Part shown: one piece after another, positions 1 to 8,773 of the stretch | How the letters are laid out: each line of letters begins with the position of its first letter | Position numbering within the stretch: position 1 is the stretch's first letter | Source: an uncultured Methanomethylovorans sp. | GTDB lineage: Archaea; Halobacteriota; Methanosarcinia; Methanosarcinales; Methanosarcinaceae | Reading direction: 5' to 3' | Assembly (NCBI GenBank): GCA_937968035.1 | Contig: CALBTS010000492.1 | Coordinates: forward strand, 1 to 21,189 | DNA length: 21,189 bases | Made by a program: the position numbers and the translations under genes | Notes under the pieces: generated by a model | The model's input: only the letters and a program-made list of their open reading frames with translations | Database searches by the model: none | What the model was told of the DNA's origin: nothing

Positions 1-425
1 TAAAATGGCTGATCGTTGCAATATTATTGATAGCTGTGGCCGCTTCCGGCTGTGGCGATAAGGATACTACCACTTATGAGACCGAAGACGGACAAGAAGT
101 AGAGGTAACCACAGAGAATGAAGATGACTGGTGTCCTGTAGGTACTTCATGGAAAACATCTAATCCGACAACAGGAGAGGAAGTTTCCATGGTCTATACC
201 GGCACCAGAGAGGTCGATGGCATACAAATGTGTGTGATGGAATATACTTCCTCCAATCCTGATGATGAGGTTGCCAAAGTAGAATACATGTTCTCAGAAG
301 ATAGTGAAACATTCAGCTGGAAAAGCTACTATGCGAATGGTACTGTTCAGAGCGAAATGACCATGAAAGATGGTAAAATGACCATGATAGACGAAAAGGG
401 TCAGGCCACTGAATTTAATCAGTAA
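1..425 (+). CDS. Putative lipoprotein, 5'-truncated by the window edge
   Basis: The reading frame is open from the first base. The first visible residues are KWLIVAILLIAVAASGCGDKD, the hydrophobic core of a signal peptide followed by a lipobox (A-S-G-C) at bases 42-53. The true start therefore lies upstream, and the TTG at 27 is internal to the signal peptide. The mature part is about 125 residues, acidic, rich in Thr, Glu and Met, with two further cysteines (DDWC and QMC) that could form a disulfide. It should be attached to the outer face of the cytoplasmic membrane through the lipobox cysteine. The C-terminal half alternates hydrophobic and polar residues as in a small beta-barrel or sandwich. 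I do not recognise the family and assign no function. A T-rich terminator follows directly. Confidence 0.7.
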   Translation, partial: KWLIVAILLIAVAASGCGDKDTTTYETEDGQEVEVTTENEDDWCPVGTSWKTSNPTTGEEVSMVYTGTREVDGIQMCVMEYTSSNPDDEVAKVEYMFSEDSETFSWKSYYANGTVQSEMTMKDGKMTMIDEKGQATEFNQ

Positions 426-447
426 TATTTTTCTTTTTTCTTTTTTT
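426..447 (+). terminator. T-run terminator after the lipoprotein gene
   Basis: Three runs of T separated by single C residues begin one base after the TAA stop codon. Archaeal RNA polymerase terminates at such oligo-T tracts without needing a hairpin, and none is visible here. Confidence 0.6.
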
Positions 448-460
448 CCGGACATGGTCA

Positions 461-470
461 CATATAAATA
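461..470 (+). promoter_or_regulatory. TATA box for the HTH-CBS regulator
   Basis: CATATAAATA lies with its centre about 29 bases before the ATG at 495. That spacing puts the expected transcript start at or within a few bases of the start codon. No ribosome site precedes the ATG, so a leaderless transcript is likely. Confidence 0.5.
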
Positions 471-494
471 GCATAATTACCATGAGTAATAATC

Positions 495-1055
495 ATGCAC
501 CTTCCCACTCCAGACAGTATCCGGCAGAAAAGGAACGAACTTAGGCTTACTCAAAGTGAACTGGCAAAAAGGGCAGGTGTCAGCCAGCCGCTCATAGCCC
601 GGATCGAAGCAGGTGATGTTGATCCCCGTCTTTCGACTCTAAAACGTATTTTTAACGCATTCGATGAGAGTGAGAACGAAAGCCATGTGGTGGCAAGGAA
701 CCTTATGAACACTAATGTTATCTCCATCAGTGCTGAAGAGCCGGTGGATGCTGCCGTTAAGATCATGGAAGAGAATGACATATCGCAGATCCCTGTAGTG
801 GAGAACGGAGTACCTATAGGGAGTATTTCAGAGGAGACCATTGTTCGTTCCATGGCAGAGAAAAAAGCTCTGGAAGTCTCAAAGATGAAGATACGAGATC
901 TCATGGGCGATACTTTTCCCGTTGTTTCGCCCGGGACCCATGTCAAATTGGTTTCTCATCTTCTTGAAACTACACCAGCTGTGATCGTTCTGGAAAGCGG
1001 GCAGATCGCGGGTGTTGTTACAAAACATGACCTGATGAAATTATTGCGCGGATGA
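495..1055 (+). CDS. XRE-type HTH regulator with two CBS domains
   Basis: This is a 186-residue cytoplasmic fusion. Residues about 8-58 form an XRE/Cro helix-turn-helix (LTQSELAKRAGVSQPLIARIE, with the usual ARIE helix-3 ending). Residues about 67-185 form a pair of CBS motifs (MNTNVISISAEEPVDAAV ... ISQIPVV and IRDLMGDTFPVVSP ... IAGVVTKHDLMKLL). CBS pairs commonly bind adenosyl nucleotides such as ATP, AMP or AdoMet, so the protein probably couples DNA binding to nucleotide or AdoMet level. This HTH-CBS arrangement is widespread in euryarchaea, but its targets are generally unknown. It lies just upstream of the aminotransferase/riboflavin genes, and its stop overlaps no other true start. The transcript appears leaderless. 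Regulation of the neighbours is only an inference from position. Confidence 0.88.
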   Translation: MHLPTPDSIRQKRNELRLTQSELAKRAGVSQPLIARIEAGDVDPRLSTLKRIFNAFDESENESHVVARNLMNTNVISISAEEPVDAAVKIMEENDISQIPVVENGVPIGSISEETIVRSMAEKKALEVSKMKIRDLMGDTFPVVSPGTHVKLVSHLLETTPAVIVLESGQIAGVVTKHDLMKLLRG

Positions 1056-1070
1056 AGATATCCGCATTCA

Positions 1071-1080
1071 TTATATATAA
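1071..1080 (+). promoter_or_regulatory. TATA box for the aminotransferase/ribC transcript
   Basis: TTATATATAA sits between the regulator and the class V aminotransferase. A transcript starting about 25 bases later would begin near 1100. That excludes the upstream in-frame ATG at 1052 and supports the start at 1169. Confidence 0.5.
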
Positions 1081-1168
1081 GGTCTACATTAAACAGGTCA
1101 AGTCTTCAATAAATAGAAAAGCATATCTTACAGCAAGATCCTTTTATCCAAGATTTCAGGCGATATAT

Positions 1169-2802
<1,634 letters not shown>

Positions 2803-2858
2803 AAAAAATAAATTCAAAATATATACATTGTTAAAACACAAGTAAAGGTGAATATCAC

Positions 2859-3263
2859 ATGACCATAAATCTTGGATTTGTCATTGCAGAATTCAACAGG
2901 GACCTTACCTATCAGATGGAACTGCTGGGTGAAGAACATGCTAAGTTCCTGGGAGCCACAGTAAAGGAAAAAATACTGGTTCCCGGTGTGTACGATATGC
3001 CGCTTGCCATAAAGAAGCTTTGTAAGAGGGAAGACATAGATGCCATTGTTACCATTGGTTCTGTCATAGAAGGAGCTACCAAGCACGATGAGATAGTTGT
3101 CCAGCATGCTGCAAGGAAGATCACTGATCTTTCCCTGGAATATGAAAAACCGGTCACTCTTGGGATTGCCGGTCCTGGGATGTCAAGACTTGAGGCCCAT
3201 GAACGTGTAGACTACGCTAAACGTGCCGTTGAAGCTGCTGTTAAATTAGTAAGACGCCTTTGA
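2859..3263 (+). CDS. ribH: 6,7-dimethyl-8-ribityllumazine synthase
   Basis: The 134-residue protein condenses 5-amino-6-ribitylaminouracil with 3,4-dihydroxy-2-butanone 4-phosphate, the penultimate step of riboflavin synthesis, normally as a large cytoplasmic oligomer. Visible family motifs are [12 protein letters not shown], the substrate loop [14 protein letters not shown], and [14 protein letters not shown] with the catalytic histidine. A strong ribosome site AGGTGAAT lies at 2846-2853, six bases before the ATG. An AT-rich AATATATAC at 2817-2825 could be a TATA box, but it is rather close to the ribosome site, so readthrough from ribC is equally plausible. The length is usual for archaeal RibH, slightly shorter than bacterial forms. 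Confidence 0.95.
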   Translation: MTINLGFVIAEFNRDLTYQMELLGEEHAKFLGATVKEKILVPGVYDMPLAIKKLCKREDIDAIVTIGSVIEGATKHDEIVVQHAARKITDLSLEYEKPVTLGIAGPGMSRLEAHERVDYAKRAVEAAVKLVRRL

Positions 3264-3289
3264 AAAACATAATTATCCGAGGGCTGCCT

Positions 3290-4432
3290 ATGGTTTCCAC
3301 AAGACTTACAAGGATGCAGGAATCTGCTACTATCAAAGCTGCCAACAGGGCCAGTGAGATGCTGAAACAGGGAATAGATGTCATTAATTTTAATCTTGGA
3401 GAGCCTGATTTCGACACTCCCAAGCATATATGTGATGCTGCTGCCGATGCTATGTACAGGGGGGAAACACATTACACTCCTGCAGCCGGTATCCCTGAAC
3501 TGAGGGAAGCCATAGCCGAGAAGCTTAGAGTTGAGAATGGCCTGGAAACAAAAGCATCAAATGTGCTTGTTACTCCGGGAGCAAAACAGGCCATATTCTC
3601 AATAATGATGTCAGTGCTTGGTGATGGAGAGGAAGCCATCCTTTTTGATCCTGCCTGGGTCTCCTACGAAGCATGTATCCATTTCGCAGGAGCAGAATCG
3701 GTATGGGTGCCCACGGACCCGGAGAACGGTTTTGAACCATACGATATTGGTGAATACATCACTGATAAGACAAGGATGATCGTAGTAAACAGCCCATGTA
3801 ATCCCACGGGCGGCGTATACGATAAAAAGACACTCAGGTCTATTGCCGACCATGCTATTGACCATGATCTGCTTGTGCTTTCCGATGAGATCTATGAAAA
3901 GATAATCTATGAAAAAGAGCATATAAGCATTGGTTCTCTGGATGGGATGCAGGACCGCACCATTACTGTTAATGGTTTTTCCAAGGCTTACGCCATGACG
4001 GGCTGGAGGCTTGGGTATGTATCTGCTGCACCGGGTATTTTTAAAGATCTTCTTAAGATACAGTCAAATTCAGTGAGCAGCGCCACAACTTTTGTCCAGT
4101 TTGGAGGGATTGCTGCATTGGAGGGAACCCAGAAACCTGTAGAAGATATGGTAAAGGAGTTCCATGCTAGAAGGGACATCCTTGTTGATGGTTTGAATTC
4201 GATCGGTCTTAGATGTCATAGACCAGATGGTGCTTTTTATGTGTTTGCAGATGTGAGTGAATTCGGGAATGGTGACCAGGTAACGGACCAGCTTCTCAAC
4301 GATGCCCATGTATCAGTGACCCAGGGTTCATCTTTTGGTCACAGTGGAAACAATTTTATAAGGCTGTCCTATGCCACGTTTCAGCAACGCATCCACGAAG
4401 GGCTGGAGCGGATCGATGATATTCTTGGCTGA
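3290..4432 (+). CDS. Class I/II aminotransferase (AspB-like, possibly MfnC)
   Basis: This 380-residue PLP-dependent aminotransferase has fold type I, subgroup I-gamma. Visible features are NFNLGEPDFDTPKHI, HYTPAAGIPELREAIA, VNSPCNPTGGVYDKK (the NPTG motif), SDEIYEKIIYE, the PLP lysine in VNGFSKAYAMTGWRLGY, and the C-terminal FIRLSYA with the substrate-carboxylate arginine. ATG 3290 is preceded by GAGGG; an upstream TTG at 3260 adds ten poorly conserved residues. The usual annotation would be aspartate aminotransferase. The same subgroup includes the MJ0684-type enzyme (MfnC), which aminates the furan aldehyde phosphate in methanofuran synthesis, and three other methanofuran genes lie in this window. 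Sequence alone does not decide. It follows ribH by 26 bases and converges on ribL. Confidence 0.9.
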   Translation: MVSTRLTRMQESATIKAANRASEMLKQGIDVINFNLGEPDFDTPKHICDAAADAMYRGETHYTPAAGIPELREAIAEKLRVENGLETKASNVLVTPGAKQAIFSIMMSVLGDGEEAILFDPAWVSYEACIHFAGAESVWVPTDPENGFEPYDIGEYITDKTRMIVVNSPCNPTGGVYDKKTLRSIADHAIDHDLLVLSDEIYEKIIYEKEHISIGSLDGMQDRTITVNGFSKAYAMTGWRLGYVSAAPGIFKDLLKIQSNSVSSATTFVQFGGIAALEGTQKPVEDMVKEFHARRDILVDGLNSIGLRCHRPDGAFYVFADVSEFGNGDQVTDQLLNDAHVSVTQGSSFGHSGNNFIRLSYATFQQRIHEGLERIDDILG

Positions 4433-4435
4433 TCT

Positions 4436-4855
4436 TCAGCCACATCTTTCCAATATTTTCTTAACGATCTTTGCGCTGCTGCACAGAGCACAAGGTTCTG
4501 CTTTTCCTATTCTTACAATACGGGCGCAGAAGCCTCTTTTGTGCAGTTCGTTCTTAAGTTCGTTCTCATCAAAGTGCTGATCATAACCCAAAGCAATGAT
4601 ATCAGGCTTTATTTCCATTATAGGTGCAAAAATATCTTCTTCACTTCCAAGTATCGCTTTATCCACCATCTTTAGAGCATTGATCATCTCTGCTCTCTGA
4701 GCTTCAGGTATCACTGGTTTAGGCTTATGTCTGATCATGGAATCCCTTGCAACAATAACATATAGCTCATCTCCCAATGCCTTGCATTCTTTCAGGTATG
4801 TCAGATGCCCTGGATGTAACAGATCAAAAGTCCCGGTTGCTAAGACCCTTATCAA
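4436..4855 (-). CDS. ribL: Archaeal FAD synthetase (FMN adenylyltransferase)
   Basis: At 139 residues this is a cytidylyltransferase-like protein of the archaeal RibL type, which transfers AMP from ATP to FMN to give FAD. The HIGH-like motif is GTFDLLHPGHLTYLKECKALGD, followed by VIVARDSM. The C-terminus carries two cysteines in CALCSSAKIVKK, as in the air-sensitive MJ1179 enzyme. The start codon is TTG at 4855: it gives the expected MIRV-TGTFD beginning and lies four bases after a perfect AGGTGAT site (4860-4866). An ATG at 4859 is out of frame and directly abuts that site. The gene converges on the aminotransferase with three bases between stops, and completes the ribC-ribH-ribL flavin set. 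Confidence 0.93.
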   Translation of the reverse strand: MIRVLATGTFDLLHPGHLTYLKECKALGDELYVIVARDSMIRHKPKPVIPEAQRAEMINALKMVDKAILGSEEDIFAPIMEIKPDIIALGYDQHFDENELKNELHKRGFCARIVRIGKAEPCALCSSAKIVKKILERCG

Positions 4856-4932
4856 TCATATCACCTGGAATTGTATGAGGTAGAGGTACACTACCTTTAA
4901 TAATCTTATGCAGCAATTCAAATCCCTTTCAA

Positions 4933-4944
4933 CTATATTTTTTA
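4933..4944 (-). promoter_or_regulatory. Candidate TATA box for ribL
   Basis: On the minus strand the sequence reads AAAAAATATAG, with the expected transcript start near 4907 and a leader of about 50 bases. The leader contains a small hairpin at 4878-4896 (AGGTAG, 7-base loop, CTACCT). No FMN riboswitch core is visible. Confidence 0.4.
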
Positions 4945-5010
4945 GGGTTAAAATACGACTCTAAAATATTATTCACTAATCAAAATGATTAAGAAGTAGA
5001 AGTGGGATAA

Positions 5011-5280
5011 AACCATGGACCTTTATCCAAACTGCTACAGATCGAAAGGAGCAAAAGATGGATCCACCTGAACCTAAAAACGGGAATGCAGAAGCAACAA
5101 CTTGCTTTTTGGAAGGTTATTGTTACGGATCTTGGAGAAGACATGCCGGTACTCAAGAAACGTGTTATCTTTGATCGCTTTAGCGGTGCTACCAGTGAGA
5201 ATACTATGTGTAGGGGATAAGGTTTATCCATTGTAGAGGGGAGCATAGATGATGATATGTATTCCCTGTCCCTAATGTGG
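5011..5280 (+). pseudogene. Relic of a histidine kinase ATPase domain
   Basis: Read in the frame starting at 5011, the translation contains FWKVIVTDLGEDMPVLKKRV and then IFDRFSGATSE, ending in GLSIVEGSI. This matches, in order, the G1 box (normally VxDNGPGIP), the F box (IFDRFxRG) and the G2 box (GLGLYIVK) of HATPase_c domains in methanogen sensor kinases. A TAA at 5218-5220 interrupts the frame just before the G2 box, and key residues are changed: DLGEDMP replaces DNGPGIP. No dimerisation, sensor or N-box region is present upstream, and no start with a ribosome site exists. I read it as the leftover 3' end of a lost kinase gene. The opposite-strand 85-codon frame at 4989-5246 is its shadow. 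Confidence 0.6.
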
Positions 5281-5295
5281 AAAGCAATAAATGAA

Positions 5296-5309
5296 ATTGA
5301 TATATCAAT
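5296..5309. repeat. Perfect 14-base palindrome
   Basis: ATTGATATATCAAT is identical to its reverse complement. It lies about 100 bases before the homocysteine operon start and 50-60 bases before its TATA box, so it could be a binding site. AT-richness makes chance occurrence possible. Confidence 0.4.
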
Positions 5310-5350
5310 GGAAGTTAATGCATATTAATACATAATAAGTCTCGACATTA

Positions 5351-5370
5351 ATTACCGTATGTAATATATA
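5351..5370 (+). promoter_or_regulatory. Promoter of the homocysteine operon with overlapping inverted repeat
   Basis: The TATA-like GTAATATATA is at 5361-5370, giving an expected start near 5391 and a leader of about 20 bases with the ribosome site AGGTAGGT before ATG 5413. The arms ATTAC (5351-5355) and GTAAT (5361-5365) form an inverted repeat overlapping the upstream edge of the TATA box, where a bound repressor would block TBP/TFB. Confidence 0.45.
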
Positions 5371-5412
5371 GTTGTTCTAACTAATTATGTTCGAATTGCA
5401 AAGGTAGGTATC

Positions 5413-6915
5413 ATGGTCAACAAATCTATCCGTGAGATCAATGACAGGATCAAAGATGGAAGCGTCAGTGTAGTGACTGCTGAAGAAATGGTTGGGATCG
5501 TGGCAGAGCTTGGTGCAGAAGGAGCTGCTAAGGAAGTAGATGTAGTAACGACAGGTACTTTTGGTGCCATGTGTTCCTCAGGTGTTTTTCTTAACTTCGG
5601 CCATTCTGAACCACCTATAAAAATGCAGAAAGTATGGCTTAATGATGTTGAAGCATATACTGGCGTAGCGGCAGTGGATGCCTATATTGGAGCCACACAG
5701 GTCTCAGATACACTTGGAATGGAATACGGTGGGGCTCATGTAATAGAAGATCTTATCAGAGGCAATGCGATTGATGTACACGCTATTTCTCCCGGAACGG
5801 ATTGTTATCCAAGGAAGATCCTTGATACGACCATTGACATCAATGACCTGAACCAGGCAATTATGCTCAATCCCCGTAATGCATATCAAAAATATAATGC
5901 AGCCACTAACAGTACTTCCCAGAAACTGTACACCTATATGGGTTCATTGATGCCCAATTTCGGCAATGTGACATATTCAGGTGCAGGAGTATTATCACCT
6001 CTTTCCAATGACCCGGAATACAGGACCATTGGTACAGGCACGCGTATTTTCCTTGGAGGAGCAGAGGGATATATAGTAGGTCAGGGTACTCAACATTCCT
6101 CGAAGAGCGGTTTTGGTACATTGATGGTCCAGGGCGATCTTAAAGAAATGGACCCGGAATTCATACGCGCTTCCACTTTCACAGGATATGGCGTATCTCT
6201 GTATGTGGGAATGGGGATACCTATACCTGTGCTTGATGAAAAAGTTGCACTGGCCACTGCAGTCTCTGATGCTGATATAATTACCAATGTAATGGACTAC
6301 GGTACACCCAGTCGTGACAGGCCTGTGATGAGACAGGTAACATATGAAGAGCTGAGGTCTGGTTCTATTGATATCAAAGGACGCGAGGTTGTAACTTCTT
6401 CACTTTCAAGTTTCAAGCGTTCCAGGCAGATAGCCGGTATACTGAAAGACTGGATCGCTCATGGAGAGTTCTTCCTATCACAACCTGCAGAGAAATTGCC
6501 TTCGGATACTGTTTCCAGACCAATGAAACAAACAAGGGGAACACCCATGGTAAAAGACATTATGAGCAAGAATGTGATCACTATCCATAAAAACGCAAGT
6601 GTGTATGAAGCTGCTAAAAAGGTCATGGATGCTTCTTTCAACCATTTGCCTGTAGTTACAGAAAACAATACTCTGGTGGGCATAGTGACGGCATGGGATA
6701 TTTCAAAAGCTGTTGCGCAGAATACATTTGACCTTGTGGAGAATATCATGACCAAAAAGGTCATCACTGCTATGGATAGCGAGCAGGTGACCATTGCAGC
6801 CAGAAGGCTTGAGCAGCATAGAGTATCGGCAATGCCTGTGGTGGATGACCAAAACCATGTCATAGGCATCATTACCAGCGATGACATCAGTATGCTTTTT
6901 TCCAGGAGGAACTGA
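5413..6915 (+). CDS. L-aspartate semialdehyde sulfurtransferase (COG1900/DUF39-CBS)
   Basis: This 500-residue protein has an N-terminal DUF39/COG1900 domain (about residues 1-375) and a C-terminal pair of CBS motifs (about 380-500: VKDIMSKNVITIHKNASV and VENIMTKKVITAMDSEQV). It is the same architecture as MA1821 of Methanosarcina acetivorans, which converts aspartate semialdehyde to homocysteine using reduced sulfur. Two conserved cysteines fall at residues 54 (GTFGAMC) and 131 (SPGTDC), positions I recall as functionally important in MA1821. The glycine-rich stretch TRIFLGGAEGYIVGQGTQHS is also conserved. CBS domains suggest control by an adenosyl compound such as ATP or AdoMet. The next gene starts one base after this stop, and the third gene completes the known trio, so the assignment is strong. 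Confidence 0.93.
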   Translation: MVNKSIREINDRIKDGSVSVVTAEEMVGIVAELGAEGAAKEVDVVTTGTFGAMCSSGVFLNFGHSEPPIKMQKVWLNDVEAYTGVAAVDAYIGATQVSDTLGMEYGGAHVIEDLIRGNAIDVHAISPGTDCYPRKILDTTIDINDLNQAIMLNPRNAYQKYNAATNSTSQKLYTYMGSLMPNFGNVTYSGAGVLSPLSNDPEYRTIGTGTRIFLGGAEGYIVGQGTQHSSKSGFGTLMVQGDLKEMDPEFIRASTFTGYGVSLYVGMGIPIPVLDEKVALATAVSDADIITNVMDYGTPSRDRPVMRQVTYEELRSGSIDIKGREVVTSSLSSFKRSRQIAGILKDWIAHGEFFLSQPAEKLPSDTVSRPMKQTRGTPMVKDIMSKNVITIHKNASVYEAAKKVMDASFNHLPVVTENNTLVGIVTAWDISKAVAQNTFDLVENIMTKKVITAMDSEQVTIAARRLEQHRVSAMPVVDDQNHVIGIITSDDISMLFSRRN

Positions 6916-6916
6916 A

Positions 6917-7303
6917 ATGAAAATAAGGATCATCATAGATCAGGACATTGTTACCAGACCGATATTGGCCGAGGCTATACTGGAGACAGGTATTCCTCTT
7001 AACATCGCACAGGCACATTTCGATTCAACGGCAGGCGAGATCATTGCCGATATAAAGGATACTGAATACAGAATTATCAAGAATGCCCTGGTTTCAAGAG
7101 GAGCGGAAGTACTTAAACTTGACACTCCCATTAACTGGGACGAGGAAGAATGTGTGGAGTGCGGCGCCTGTATCTCAGTATGCCCGACAAAGGTATTTTC
7201 CATGGATATGGAATGGAATCTGAAAGTGGACAATACAAAATGCATCCAGTGCGGCACATGCATAGAAATGTGTCCGCATGATGCGCTTTCCCTGGATGTA
7301 TGA
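6917..7303 (+). CDS. NIL-domain ferredoxin for homocysteine synthesis (MA1822-like)
   Basis: The 128-residue protein has an N-terminal NIL domain (about 1-72; KIRIIIDQDIVTRPILAEAI), a small fold also found in methionine transporter ATPases. A two-cluster ferredoxin follows, with cysteines at 79, 82, 85, 89 and 109, 112, 115, 119, each CxxCxxCxxxCP and able to hold a [4Fe-4S] cluster. It matches MA1822, the electron-transfer partner of the aspartate semialdehyde sulfurtransferase. The frame is open upstream to 6881, but ATG 6917 follows a textbook AGGAGGA site (6904-6910) and gives the right N-terminus. It is separated from the upstream gene by one base, so translation is probably coupled. Confidence 0.93.
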   Translation: MKIRIIIDQDIVTRPILAEAILETGIPLNIAQAHFDSTAGEIIADIKDTEYRIIKNALVSRGAEVLKLDTPINWDEEECVECGACISVCPTKVFSMDMEWNLKVDNTKCIQCGTCIEMCPHDALSLDV

Positions 7304-7336
7304 ATCTTAAGGAAAAGATCATCTAAAAGATCAGAA

Positions 7337-8050
7337 ATGAAAGAACATTTCCAGCTTAAAGAAACGATCGTTACTATTGTAGCAGACAATGAGTCATACA
7401 TATCAATGGCAAAAGAATCGATCCGTCACAATCGTGCGGTTCTGGAGAGGTTCATTGCCTTTGATCCATTTTTCAGGTCAACCCTGGAGCCATATGATTG
7501 CCCTGAAAATGCACCGGAAGTTGTGAAAAGAATGATAGTTGCAGGGAACTCCATGGGCATCGGTCCCATGAGCGCTGTTGCAGGTACAATTGCAGCAATG
7601 GCAGTGGGATCTATGGTGGATGCAGGAGCTACTTTTGCCATTGTTGATAATGGAGGAGATATCGCACTGATCAACGATAGGCCTGTTATCATAGGTGTCT
7701 ATGCAGGCACTTCTCCTGTGAAGGACCTGGGTTTCAGGGTGCCAGTTCATGACCATATCACAGGGATCTGTACATCTTCAGGCACTGTGGGTCCATCCAT
7801 TAGTTTCGGGATGGCAGATGCCGCTATAGTTTTCTCGGATGATGTTTCTTTGGCCGATGCTGCAGCCACAGCACTGGGGAATGCAACATGCGTAGGAAAA
7901 GAGGCAGTGGAAAAGGCCTTTGATGCTGTGAAACATGTTGCTGGTATAAAAGGAGCAGCAGTGATACAGGGAGAATATATAGGGATGTGGGGTTCCATCC
8001 CGGAAATGGTCAGAGCTGATATTGATTACGACTGTATCACCAAAGGTTGA
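7337..8050 (+). CDS. UPF0280/COG2122 protein of homocysteine synthesis (MA1715-like)
   Basis: This 237-residue protein belongs to UPF0280 (COG2122), an ApbE-like fold family. Characteristic parts are the glycine/alanine-rich [30 protein letters not shown] and [19 protein letters not shown]. In M. acetivorans the homologue MA1715 is genetically required, with MA1821 and MA1822, for homocysteine synthesis from sulfide, though its chemical role is unclear; sulfur delivery or mobilisation has been considered. There the gene is away from the other two, here it follows 33 bases downstream on the same strand, which strengthens the link. The ribosome site is weak. It converges on the AIM24 gene with two bases between the stops. 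Confidence 0.9.
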   Translation: MKEHFQLKETIVTIVADNESYISMAKESIRHNRAVLERFIAFDPFFRSTLEPYDCPENAPEVVKRMIVAGNSMGIGPMSAVAGTIAAMAVGSMVDAGATFAIVDNGGDIALINDRPVIIGVYAGTSPVKDLGFRVPVHDHITGICTSSGTVGPSISFGMADAAIVFSDDVSLADAAATALGNATCVGKEAVEKAFDAVKHVAGIKGAAVIQGEYIGMWGSIPEMVRADIDYDCITKG

Positions 8051-8052
8051 TC

Positions 8053-8748
8053 TCATGTCTGAACAGTGGCTAAGTAGACCTCCTCATAAGGTTGTATCAC
8101 CACAAAACCTTCGCCTGTAAAGGCCATTTGGAGGCTTTCTCCGCTTGACCTGCCAACCAATGTCTTCAGGGATATGTCTGTGCGCAGGTCGGGTTGCAGG
8201 TTACCTGACCATGCAACAGTGGCGTTAGGATCTGTGAATACAGGCCTATCTTTTGTAACTTGCAGTGTGAGCGGATCATAATGCGTGGTGATGGCAACCA
8301 TACCTTTGCCTTCAAGCAGCACATTGAAAAGGCCGCCTGACATGAACCCTGCTATCCTTTTCATCATTTTAATGTCCCACTGGACAGTTTCCTCAAAAGC
8401 CAGCAGGTCGTTCCCATTAACATAAATGGATTGCCCGTCAAGTTCAAGTATGGTAACTTTTTTTCCGGTATCTGCCAGGTAGAGCTTGCCTTTCCCTTCT
8501 GCTTTTGTAAGGCTTAGTCCCTCTCCTGTAACAGCTTTCTTCACAAGTTTTCCAAGGCCGTGTTCCAGAACACCTTCCCTTGTGAACCTGATGTCTCCAT
8601 TATAGGCAACCATAGTACCTTTCTTTATCCACACTCTGCCATCGAGATTCACTTCAAGCAGGCGGTCGCGTTCCAGTTCGAACTTACCTTGTCCGAGGTC
8701 TCTCTGTCCTGTGTTCTCCACAAATTGTTTTATTGAATAGCGTCCCAT
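8053..8748 (-). CDS. AIM24 family protein
   Basis: At 231 residues it matches the AIM24 (formerly DUF124) family, predicted to fold as a compact beta-helix or jelly-roll like TRAP proteins. Visible elements are a long series of short beta-strands with glycines, LLEVNLDGRVWIKKGTMVAY, the central LGKLVKKAVTGEGLSLTKAEG and GFMSGGLFNVLLEGKGMVAI, and the end EGFVVIQPYEE. No signal peptide or membrane helix is present, so it is cytoplasmic. The ATG is preceded by GGTGTGAT. Function is unknown in prokaryotes; the yeast member is a mitochondrial inner-membrane organisation factor, which says little here. It is divergent from the thioredoxin gene and convergent with the homocysteine operon. Confidence 0.88.
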   Translation of the reverse strand: MGRYSIKQFVENTGQRDLGQGKFELERDRLLEVNLDGRVWIKKGTMVAYNGDIRFTREGVLEHGLGKLVKKAVTGEGLSLTKAEGKGKLYLADTGKKVTILELDGQSIYVNGNDLLAFEETVQWDIKMMKRIAGFMSGGLFNVLLEGKGMVAITTHYDPLTLQVTKDRPVFTDPNATVAWSGNLQPDLRTDISLKTLVGRSSGESLQMAFTGEGFVVIQPYEEVYLATVQT

Positions 8749-8773
8749 ATATCACACCGTAGATCAATTTTTC

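Larger units (their letters stand above)
4860..5412. other. Non-coding interval between ribL and the homocysteine operon
   Basis: The 557 bases between the two genes contain no intact gene. They hold the ribL promoter and leader (4860-4944), a histidine-kinase relic (5011-5247), a perfect 14-base palindrome (5296-5309) and the promoter of the homocysteine operon with an inverted repeat (5351-5370). Bases 4945-5010 are AT-rich and otherwise unremarkable. Confidence 0.6.

Noticed and set aside
482..541. ATG at 482 as an alternative start before the regulator
   Set aside because: It is out of frame with the HTH-CBS gene and encodes only 20 codons without recognisable content.
551..946. 131-codon minus-strand frame inside the HTH-CBS gene
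   Set aside because: It is antisense to a clear domain protein, Ser/Thr/Phe-rich as typical for shadows, with no family resemblance.
4860..4944. FMN riboswitch in the ribL leader
   Set aside because: Only a single 6-bp hairpin is seen, without the conserved multi-helix FMN aptamer sequences, and such riboswitches are not expected in methanogens.
4989..5246. 85-codon minus-strand frame in the ribL-homocysteine gap
   Set aside because: It is the shadow of the kinase relic on the plus strand, has low-complexity content and no ribosome site.
6459..6887. 142-codon minus-strand frame opposite the CBS domains
   Set aside because: It is a shadow of the sulfurtransferase CBS region with no independent start signal.
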